NCBI RefSeq assembly: GCF_026230105.1
Contig: NC_079485.1
Location: forward strand, 13,276,872-13,340,871
Length of the DNA stretch: 64,000 bases
Source of the DNA: Diorhabda sublineata
Taxonomy: Eukaryota > Arthropoda > Insecta > Coleoptera > Chrysomelidae
Direction of reading: 5' to 3'
Of the stretch, positions 60,201 to 64,000 are shown one piece after another (position 1 is the first letter of the stretch; each line of letters starts with the position of its first letter). The notes below the pieces were generated by a model. The model had not been told where the DNA came from. It ran no database searches and was given only the letters and a program-made list of their open reading frames with translations. The translations under genes were made by a program, and so were the position numbers.

Positions 60201-61676
60201 TTTGTGAAATGGATTTCGAAATTTTGAAGAGCACACAGCGAATTAAAAAAATCAGTGACTGGAAAGTGGAAAAACGAACCAAACAAAAATGGAACAAGGA
60301 AATATAGTTTGTTAATTTAACTTCTTATCTGATGTAATTATGGAAAACTCTGTATTATACCTTTCTCAGCGATGTTCAATAAGTTTGATACCCTTTTCAT
60401 GATAAGAGTTTATCCAATAACAATTGACTGCTGGAAAATCCACCAAGTCTGGAAATAGAAAATAATCCGAGGGGCCATGACCTTGCTTGCAGATGAAACG
60501 TCCTTTGTCTTCTTTGAACCCGGTCCTCCCTCTTCAGTCGATTTTGATTGTTTTTTTGTTTTAGGTGTGAAATGATGGACCCACGTTCCATCCATGGCTA
60601 CAAAACGGCGCAAAATGTGGGCTCTATTTCAGTGGAACATTATCAAACACTCTGGAAACATCTTCAACACGCTGTTTTGTTCCATTGGGAACAAACATAG
60701 TACCCATCTTGCGCACAGCTTTCTCATGTCCAATTTTTTAGATAATTTGCGATGTACTGCTCTTTTTGAAATGCCTACTGTGTCTACTAGCTTACGCACT
60801 TCTAGTCGACGATCATCCAGTGGATTTTCTCCAACATTTCTGGAGTCGTCACCTCTTTTGGTCGACTGCTGGTCTTCGCAGGTCGTAAAGTCTCGTCTAA
60901 ACTTTGCTACTCAATATTTCACTATTTATAACGAAGGACCAGTCTAACCCAGAGTAGAATCAAGTTCAGCTTTTATAATGGTTGGACTAATGCCTTTCAA
61001 ATAAAGTTTTGTATCACATAACGATGTTTCCAAATTCACTGAAAACGTTCACTATTGACGGTTGTCAACCAAATACTAAACAACGTGACGTCTTCAAACT
61101 TGTAACATATGCTGTATAGGTTATGTGCTTTCTAATACAGTGGCATTTTTTAAGCAACTACTGCCATTTATAGCCAGGTATTTCTAGGACTATCCTAGTT
61201 CCAAATGCTATGAATAAAGCTAGTATTTCTATAGGCTTCGAAATATTGATTATATCGCATAAAATTTAGTTTTGTGCCATAAAAATCCAAGCTATGGTGA
61301 TCTAACTGGCTACTAAACACTATATCTCTATTATTTGGGAGACAATAAACCCTGTCATTTCTAACGAATTATCCTGTATATTTCCTATTCCCTCAGCAGA
61401 CGACGCTAAGAATTTCGATAAAATCGATACCGGTACCATGGCAACGTTTCCATTTTATGTAAGTCTGCTGTCATACTTCAATCACATAAAATGGCGGACC
61501 TAATCGATTCCCTTCCATATTCTTCCATAAATTTGATGCTTAAATGTTTTAGATGATACTAAATGTCCTGTATAGAGACTGAAATTTTTTTATAAATTAT
61601 TGGAAAAAAATGACTTACCGTTATATTTGAGATTTGCGACTGCGGTGCTCAATTTGTAATTTGATGTGTTCGCCAT
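21278..61676 (-). CDS. Gad1: Glutamate decarboxylase (Gad1), 10 coding exons over 40 kb
   Basis: PLP-dependent enzyme that decarboxylates glutamate to the neurotransmitter GABA in the neuronal cytosol. Exons: 61619-61676, 49308-49544, 33882-34085, 33701-33819, 33388-33639, 33178-33245, 23206-23284, 22381-22530, 21626-21820, 21278-21451. They sum to 1536 nt, 511 aa plus stop, essentially the length of Drosophila Gad1, with every GT-AG junction in phase. The protein starts MANTSNYKLSTAVANLKYN and ends RLGHDM. The cofactor motif HVDAAWGGG gives D290, and TWNPHKLMGALLQ gives the Schiff-base lysine K323. The loop DIRYDTGDK keeps the Tyr (Y364) typical of GAD67-type enzymes, where GAD65 has Phe. 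AATAAA at 20827-20832 is a plausible poly(A) signal. The introns at 34086-49307, 49545-61618 and 23285-33177 hold nested genes and transposons. CRE-like sites lie just upstream. Confidence 0.96.
22018..22109 (+). tRNA. tRNA-Ile(UAU) with intron
   Basis: The acceptor TCCCCAG pairs with CTGGGGA. The D arm GGCGCAATTGGTTAGCGC, the anticodon arm and the T arm (GTGAG TTCGAGC CTCAC) are all present. The anticodon loop CTTATAA gives UAU, and an intron of about 18 nt follows position 37, as is usual for this tRNA in animals. It lies antisense in the Gad1 intron between exons 8 and 9. Confidence 0.92.
22620..23075 (-). mobile_element. LINE RNase H remnant
   Basis: The minus strand reads SKLVWECKQTLKALTNKNK, similar to the SKLVWDC...L..L..RN..L segment of LINE RNase H domains. 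Stops interrupt it. It sits in the Gad1 intron between exons 7 and 8. Confidence 0.5.
23565..23665. repeat. Dispersed repeat shared with the window's right end
   Basis: GTCAGACGGTGTAATTGTG...GGTGTAGTG...GTGTGTTCAGTATA matches the reverse complement of about 63935-64000. Both are fragments of one unidentified repeat. Confidence 0.7.
25145..25492 (+). pseudogene. Broken copy of the antimicrobial peptide gene (exon 2)
   Basis: After a CAG acceptor (25142-25144) the sequence aligns to exon 2 of the peptide gene at 28925. It opens with DLTWGANQAGYSLGQ (functional: EVKVGASQSGVNLGH), hits TGA, resumes as IDASKT, hits a second TGA where the functional copy has Trp, and continues KPSGSTVFVASKIPSYGTDV. 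It then frameshifts before APGPGGTGKP. The final stop is at 25490-25492. No signal-peptide exon was recognised upstream. At least two nonsense changes and several frameshifts make it a pseudogene of a once-duplicated immune gene. Confidence 0.85.
26241..27064. mobile_element. Foldback element, family B, both arms
   Basis: Arms of about 300 bp (26241-26600 and 26770-27064) are inverted copies. The ends read TACAAGGTGTTCTACGACGA and its near complement TCGTCGTATGGGACACCTTG. Inner markers such as GCAGACCCTTATAAAT occur inverted. The 170-bp centre holds a TACAGGGTGTGTATAAA motif. Confidence 0.85.
27400..28260 (+). mobile_element. Degenerate DDE transposase
   Basis: Broken plus-strand frames include IVQQC, DDFDRRLEFGEWY and, near 28110-28230, SPDLTSCDFFLxGLFKNSI. 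The SPDLT..DFFLWG..K block and the D.RLEFCEW block mark a mariner-related transposase family common in insects. The catalytic frame is lost. Confidence 0.65.
28829..28893 (+). promoter_or_regulatory. Core promoter of the antimicrobial peptide gene
   Basis: TATAAATA at 28857-28864 is followed about 31 bp later by a cap-like CAGTT at 28889-28893, a normal insect TATA-to-start spacing. Just upstream, a GATA core (TTATCT, 28845-28850) sits next to a poor NF-kB-like decamer (complement GGGATTTACA, 28829-28838). Immune promoters often pair kB and GATA sites, but this kB match breaks the usual pyrimidine tail, so only the TATA box is strong. Confidence 0.6.
28925..29501 (+). CDS. Glycine-rich attacin/diptericin-like antimicrobial peptide
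   Basis: Two exons, 28925-29043 and 29132-29501 (intron 29044-29131, GTAAGT...CAG), encode 162 aa. Residues 1-16 form a signal peptide (MKSFIVLALCLAISAA). An acidic propeptide runs to the furin-like site HRERR (residues 36-40). The mature part, about 122 aa, is Gly- and Ser-rich, basic and has no Cys. NRAPGYGTDVSAGGRYN resembles the attacin RTPGFG...AAGKVN segment, and HFGGPGGTGKP near the end resembles the diptericin GGPYGNSRP tail. Insect peptides of this family are secreted on infection and damage Gram-negative envelopes; that role here is inferred from family likeness. A TATA box lies about 65 bp upstream of the ATG and AATAAA at 29512-29517. The gene lies antisense inside a Gad1 intron, 3.4 kb from a broken paralogue. 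Coleoptericin and gloverin fit less well. Confidence 0.88.
30594..31034 (+). other. 146-codon open frame of doubtful status
   Basis: The frame starts with a hydrophobic stretch (MASLFFLLYTLLFFCC), but the rest shows no family I know and no splice or promoter context. Part of it (30650-30840) is less AT-rich than its surroundings and could instead be conserved non-coding sequence of the Gad1 intron. Confidence 0.2.
31990..32940 (+). mobile_element. mariner remnant
   Basis: Broken frames run in mariner order: IWLAKFRRDRT, EVTTPEMLEKI, LLKVPELSDTVGISKIAVHR, MRKLCARW, then VMALVIWNTSGIIFIDY, VLFHQ and YSSDLVSSDYFLFPDLKKWL. Several stops and frameshifts show it is dead. It lies just left of Gad1 exon 6. 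Confidence 0.85.
35090..37290 (+). mobile_element. LINE remnant A with reverse transcriptase motifs
   Basis: GLPQCSVLGPILF (about 35575-35615) and LFVDDTN (FVDD at 35655-35666) are reverse transcriptase motifs. The frame is broken. The part around 36000-36270 and the tail (37040-37290) match LINE B at 37985-39560 in inverted orientation. Another LINE interrupts it at about 36280-36900. Confidence 0.8.
36280..36900 (-). mobile_element. Nested Jockey-like LINE 3' end
   Basis: The minus strand reads ALVYYTSTKQNFHTLQVVQN then KCLRMAIKYSCYSKLPRTSS, the LQ..QNK.LR segment that follows reverse transcriptase in Jockey-type LINEs. ATTATTAG occurs at both edges (36273 and 36901) and may be a target duplication. 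Confidence 0.65.
37985..39560 (-). mobile_element. LINE remnant B, inverted partner of A
   Basis: The minus strand carries an endonuclease-like end (SSTIDYIVAS ... NSGLSDHEAALKNFRL, about 39290-39410), then CGVPQGSVLNPI near 38720 and the RT C-terminal part. The tail at 37985-38240 mirrors LINE A. A-rich runs and stops show it is dead. Confidence 0.8.
39730..39910 (+). mobile_element. Tc1-like transposase N-terminal fragment
   Basis: The plus strand reads DGLTGQKIAAPIKLS, then LPLLSTSTVRRRLREA after a frameshift. This is the helix-turn-helix part of Tc1-like transposases (STVRRRLREAGL). No catalytic part follows. Confidence 0.6.
39911..41855. other. Gad1 intron stretch without recognised gene
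   Basis: Short frames at 40047-40235 and 40290-40508 were read and not recognised. The piece at 40740-40930 may be LINE C-terminal debris, but the likeness is too weak to call. Confidence 0.3.
41860..42860 (-). mobile_element. mariner remnant, second subfamily
   Basis: Minus-strand broken frames read HLTMRKVLSKWV, LSVQRHNSQ, KVMAAIIWDAH, ILFIDYFQKGEKIDREYC, ELLSRLNVEIKE and YSPDLAPSDYWLFADLKK, in mariner order. AAACTTTTCAGACAACCTTT near 42838 may be the 5' terminal repeat. The matching left end was not found. Confidence 0.8.
43170..43440. promoter_or_regulatory. GC-richer island, candidate Gad1 intron enhancer
   Basis: This stretch is clearly less AT-rich than its surroundings and has no coding sense. 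It contains TATCTGAGC, GGTAGATAACATATTATCTT (two GATA cores facing each other) and GTTAATTAG (homeodomain-like). An enhancer role is inference only. Confidence 0.25.
43441..46039. other. Gad1 intron stretch without recognised gene
   Basis: No coding family recognised. The segment 45640-45870 is GC-richer and ends in TATAAATA, and may be regulatory. CCCTCGTATACTCGAGGG near 45316 is a short palindrome resembling mariner-type ends. Confidence 0.3.
46040..47930 (-). mobile_element. R1/Jockey-like LINE remnant
   Basis: The minus strand runs in LINE order: endonuclease-side debris (about 47600-47930), a linker LSFRKYCEDINSTPAASRLH (about 47400), a reverse transcriptase YTDDLVIYSRDFENTL (46742-46765 for the core), and an RNase H part IPRFTGMDENEIVDKLAKSG (about 46350-46420). 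Stops break every part. Confidence 0.8.
48000..49300. other. Gad1 intron stretch without recognised gene
   Basis: The sequence 48570-49180 has the look of decayed LINE coding sequence (less AT-rich, many short frames), but no motif could be fixed. Confidence 0.3.
49655..49995. mobile_element. Foldback family B, single arm
   Basis: It matches the right arm of 26241-27064 over its length, including TTTATAAGGGCCTGCATTCG and ending GTCGTGGGACACCCTGTATA. The opposite arm is missing here. Confidence 0.8.
50941..51500. mobile_element. Foldback element, family C
   Basis: AAAACCTGTAAGAGTT and TTGACTTTTGGATTATACAG (left, 50955-51045) recur inverted as GTATAATCCAAAAGTCAA and AACTCTTACAGGTTTT (right, 51405-51485), about 110-bp arms around a 330-bp centre. 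Confidence 0.8.
51501..54020. other. Gad1 intron stretch without recognised gene
   Basis: AT-rich. Frames at 51871-52125 and 52722-52964 were read and not recognised. A GC-richer spot lies near 52440-52530. Confidence 0.3.
54023..54492. mobile_element. 470-bp deleted mariner-like element
   Basis: TACGAGGGTGGTT at the left is exactly inverted at the right (AACCACCCTCGTA), with TA at both outer ends. Inside, about 54240-54300 on the plus strand reads DNVRPHRTRIAMKKIERI. This resembles the (Q)DNARPH block around the second catalytic Asp of mariner-related transposases, so this is an internally deleted element. Confidence 0.75.
54562..54633 (+). tRNA. tRNA-His(GUG)
   Basis: Intact cloverleaf. 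The acceptor GCCGTGA pairs with TCACGGC, the D arm is GTCTAGTGGTTAGGAC, the anticodon arm CCACG TTGTGGC CGTGG has anticodon GTG, and the T arm is CCAGG TTCGAAT CCTGG. It has no intron and lies in the first large Gad1 intron, antisense to Gad1. Confidence 0.95.
55500..56515. mobile_element. Foldback element, family A, long form with internal repeats
   Basis: The left arm (55503-55740) and right arm (about 56300-56510) are inverted copies. Between them a unit (TTTTGAGGTTAGGAA...TTTTTTGTTAC...AGTTTTCGAGTTAT) repeats at about 55850, 55950, 56110 and 56265. The left arm matches the inner part of 15511-15930. Confidence 0.8.
56770..57492 (-). mobile_element. Crypton-like tyrosine recombinase remnant
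   Basis: The minus strand starts MSSDSPSDIPFEVRGSANAA and continues with STLRSELTMLKNVDVKKYTM, VAMIKGIVGACRKAELMFL, FKITIPESKTH and RFFVLYSNGKCGIQLVAM. These blocks match, in order, the tyrosine-recombinase-like proteins spread through insect genomes (Crypton/KYR group; GACRR.EL carries the first catalytic Arg). Frameshifts and stops separate them. Confidence 0.7.
57722..57793 (-). pseudogene. tRNA-Lys(UUU)-like pseudogene
   Basis: On the minus strand the D arm, a perfect anticodon stem (TTGGA CTTTTAA TCCAA) and a good T arm are intact, giving anticodon TTT. The 5' acceptor (TCCAGCC) does not pair with the 3' side (CTCGAGC). Mature tRNA could not form normally, so it is called a pseudogene or the tRNA-like head of a lost element. 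Confidence 0.7.
57988..58223. mobile_element. 236-bp MITE, second single copy
   Basis: The same ends as 18442-18681 (CATATATGTAATACT... and its inverse). The flanks AAATTTTG/AAGTTTTG match at 7 of 8 positions as a possible target duplication. Two direct ~75-bp copies (57896-57970 and 58223-58298) surround it. Confidence 0.8.
58560..59060 (+). mobile_element. Helitron helicase (Pif1-like) C-terminal remnant
   Basis: The plus strand reads SLELPGLPPHNLQLKV, INKPRLCNGTRL, then FDFKRLQFPVRLAVIAITIN and KSHGKSLEV..NCFAYGQLYL. These are the last helicase motifs of Helitron Rep/helicase proteins (CNGTRL; F.RRQFPV..aFAMTINKSQGQTL; SHGQLYVA). Frameshifted and truncated. Confidence 0.8.
59764..59835 (-). 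pseudogene. tRNA-His(GUG) pseudogene
   Basis: The minus strand aligns end to end with the intact tRNA-His at 54562, keeping AGTGGTTAGGAC and TTGTGG. It has mismatches in the anticodon stem (CCACA/CGTAG) and T stem (CCAGA/CCTGA). The acceptor still pairs at six of seven positions. It is a decayed duplicate 5 kb from the intact gene and in the opposite orientation. Confidence 0.75.
60390..61060 (-). mobile_element. mariner remnant, internally deleted
   Basis: The minus strand reads through EVTTPEMLEKI-like and VGISKRAVHR-like parts, then AMDGTWVHHFTPKTKKQ, and jumps to KGIKLIEHR at 60380-60400. It is the same subfamily as 31990-32940 and 62640-63580. Confidence 0.8.
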
Positions 61677-61689
61677 TTTCGACCCAAAG

Positions 61690-62640
61690 AGCACCTTCTG
61701 GAGAACCGTGTGTGACGTCTAACTCCCGACTCCCGGTGGTAACTTCTTCCAAATAATCCACAAAGTGGTGACCCAGTTTCGAGTACAGCGCGCGCACCGT
61801 GACGTCAACACGAGGGAGGCTCGTGTCCAAGGGTGGAGCCCTGCCAAGGGTTGAGCCTGTCGACGTAACAGCCCTTCGTAGAAGGGCGATTTTTCAATTG
61901 ATATTACAAATTTTTCGGGTAATCTCTGAATACCGCCGAAGTTACTAGCAATAAACTTCGTGGATTGAGGGCTGGATGAATTTAATAGTTTCAAAGTTTC
62001 TTTTTTTGTGTGTGAATGTTGAGGGGAAATTTTTTAAGGTGGTGAATGTATCTGGAAAAGTAATTTGGATTTAGTTCATGGAAAAGTCTTTTTGAAGAGA
62101 ACAATTTGATAGAAAATTATATTTTTGAATTAGGATTCTTTTATATCTGTCTTAGACGAAAATTTTCTAATAACTCATTTTGTATAAATTTGAGTTACCC
62201 CTGGAGCTGTATTACGTTTTGAAGGAACTTAATTACACCCACAATTTCTTCAATTCCTTTTGCCTGTCAAATATGAAATACATCGAATGGTTTTATACTT
62301 TTTCTGCAAGTTCCAAGGTGAAAAAGTGTCACAATGCAATGAAAAGTATTTTCAGGACTCCAACAAGGAAAAAATTATAATCTTAAAATACAGGAAGTTT
62401 CTAGATTACGGTACCATAAATTGAATTGATTTGATGATATTTTTCTTGAAACTAACCATATAAATCGATAGAACAAAGCATAAATTATTCCAATGGAGTT
62501 TTTTCGAAATATCAAAAGTTTTTGAATTACCTAGAGATAGCAGTAGTTGCTTGAAAAATATGAGAAAGTACACAATCTATACACCATACGTTTCAAGGTT
62601 GAAGACACCATGTTGCTTATTATTTGTTTGACAGCTATCA
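61690..62640. other. Gad1 5' flank
   Basis: 61690-61870 is GC-rich (promoter or 5' UTR with CRE-like sites). The remainder is AT-rich with no recognised gene. No clear TATA box was seen for Gad1. Confidence 0.4.
61713..61868 (-). promoter_or_regulatory. Cluster of CRE-like sites upstream of the Gad1 start
   Basis: A perfect palindromic cAMP-response element, TGACGTCA, lies at 61800-61807, about 125 bp upstream of the Gad1 ATG. TGACGTCT (61713-61720) and CGACGTAA (about 61860-61867) are one-base variants. The block is GC-rich against an AT-rich background and contains CGCGCGC. It is either the core promoter or the 5' UTR. CREB-type control is an inference from the motifs. Confidence 0.5.
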
Positions 62641-63580
62641 AAACTGAACGCCTTCATTTAATTTGTGAATATGAAAAAAATTGGTCATCAATACTTTTAT
62701 TTGAAAGGCCTTATCCCAACCAATATAGAAGTTGAACTTGATTCTACTTTGGGTGAGACTGAGTCTTCGTTATCAATAGTAAAATATTGGGTAGCAAAGT
62801 TAAGACGAGACCATACGATTTGCGAAGACCAGCAACGCAGTGGTCGACCAAATGATCGTCGACTGAAAGTGCGCGAGCTAGCAGACATAGTAGAGAAAGC
62901 TATGTGCAAGATGGGTTTCACGTTTGCTCACAATCAAGGGTTTGGTAATGTTTCACAGACATAAAGCCGTCGTTTCATAATCATGGATGAAACGTGGGTC
63001 AAACACTTCACACCTGAAGCAAAACAACAATCAAATCAATAGATTGAAAAGGGAGAATCTGCTCCAAAGTACGCAAAGAACGTTCCATTTGCAGGCAAGT
63101 TCTTAGCGTGGGTTTTTTGGAATGCGCGTGGGATATTTTTCATTGTATTATGCGAACTTATTGCAATTATTTGGTTGAGACGAAAATGTTGTTTCATCAA
63201 GACATTGCAACAGCTCTCAAATCCTTTATTGCAGTGACCAAAATTAATGAATTAAAGTTTGAATTGCTATCTAATGCATCCTATATACCAGATTTAGCTC
63301 CCTCGGATAATTTTTTGTTTTAAAAATGGCTCTTGTCAAATATTTTCCAACAATGAAGGGTATCGAAGTTATTGAACATCGCTGGGAAAATTGTATGGAG
63401 CTAAATGGAGATTGGAAATTGGAAAGCTGGAAAATTTCCAAATTTTTTGTGTTTTCTTTGTTAACTCAGTGCTCATGGAACCATTCATGTATTTTCAATA
63501 AATTTTTCACAAATAACTGGAAAACTTTAGAAACAATAGTGGTAAATCAGTTCAAAATGCTAAGATGGTGATTAAACTCC
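62640..63580 (+). mobile_element. mariner remnant
   Basis: Plus-strand frames read VAKLRRDHTICEDQQRSGRP, LKVRELADIVEKA, MDETWVKHFTPEAKQQS, FLECAWDIFH, VETKMLFHQDIA, LAPSDNFLF and KGIEVIEHRWENCMEL. They are broken by stops and frameshifts and a lost HTH part. Confidence 0.85.
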
Positions 63581-63589
63581 ATAACTACA

Positions 63590-64000
63590 TTGTAAATTGA
63601 AAAATCATTTCTTCTAGCTAACATTCTCAACGACAGGCCGTTAACCTGAAACCATCGAGCTTTGTCGATGGTTTCATTAACCCCGAGGTAAACACTCAAG
63701 CAGAAATTGAAGGGTTAGAGAAATAAAAGCATATGAGAACCATCGATTAACCACTGAGTGTCTTCAATAATATTTGTTAAGGCAAAATTATGTAAATACT
63801 AAATTCCGATAGGTTGAACAATGTTAAAAATAAACTCTACTATCCCTATTCAAACTCTAGTCTAGACGATGCAGTTCTTTACATAGATTTGAGGCAAACC
63901 GTAGACCGTGGTTCTCACAATAACAATTTGAGGTTGTGTATCATTTCTATACTGAACACACTGCTCACACCGTCACTACACCACAATTACACCGTCAGAC
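63590..64000. other. Right edge of the window
   Basis: Contains an 11-bp-stem hairpin (GAAACCATCGA 63648-63658, inverse 63665-63675), and the last 65 bp match the repeat at 23565-23665 in reverse complement. Confidence 0.5.

Noticed and set aside
59987..60307. 106-codon plus-strand frame
   Set aside because: No family recognised, an overlapping minus frame of similar length, and no gene context.
61621..61994. Minus-strand frames overlapping the Gad1 start region
   Set aside because: They are out of frame with the Gad1 start codon, and the region fits 5' UTR/promoter sequence.

Overview
The window looks like nuclear DNA of an insect, most likely a beetle (the order is an inference). It is AT-rich, with spliced genes, GT-AG introns from under 60 bp to 15 kb, insect-type tRNAs, TTAGG-like motifs and many decayed DNA transposons and LINEs. 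No bacterial operon, CRISPR array or intact virus is visible.

Region 1 (1-14963, minus strand) holds three tandem copies of the tyrosine-catabolism gene fumarylacetoacetase (FAH). Copy 1 (1170-3674) has coding exons 1-8, and its last exon is not in the window. Copy 2 (4065-6802) and copy 3 (8946-14963) each splice into a complete nine-exon frame of 417 and 419 aa. Copy 1 keeps the known active-site residues. Copies 2 and 3 carry different substitutions at substrate-contact positions. The 3' halves of copies 1 and 3 are nearly identical including an intron, and in copy 3 this tract stops at an 80-bp (TA)n run. Copy 3 is swollen by LINE and pogo/Tigger insertions. A tandem array built from a MITE lies between copies 2 and 3.

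Region 2 (14964-21277) is intergenic and repetitive: foldback elements, a GC-rich block with a (TTAGG)4 tail, a two-copy tandem repeat, a MITE with a perfect 8-bp target duplication, and a roughly 69-bp minisatellite.

Region 3 (21278-61676, minus strand) is one gene, glutamate decarboxylase (Gad1). Ten coding exons give exactly 512 codons (511 aa plus stop) with every phase consistent. Its three largest introns (9.9, 15.2 and 12.1 kb) hold almost everything else. On the opposite strand lie a two-exon Gly-rich attacin/diptericin-like antimicrobial peptide gene (28925-29501), a broken relative 3.7 kb away (25145-25492), tRNA-Ile(UAU) with an intron and tRNA-His(GUG). Two tRNA pseudogenes and remnants of mariner, Tc1, LINE, Helitron and Crypton-like elements also lie there. 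CRE-like sites, one perfect, sit just upstream of the Gad1 start codon.

Region 4 (61677-64000) holds the Gad1 5' flank and a decayed mariner. The genes do not form a pathway together: FAH acts in tyrosine breakdown, Gad1 makes GABA, and the peptide is a predicted immune effector. The most notable biology is the divergence of the FAH copies and the immune gene nested antisense inside Gad1.
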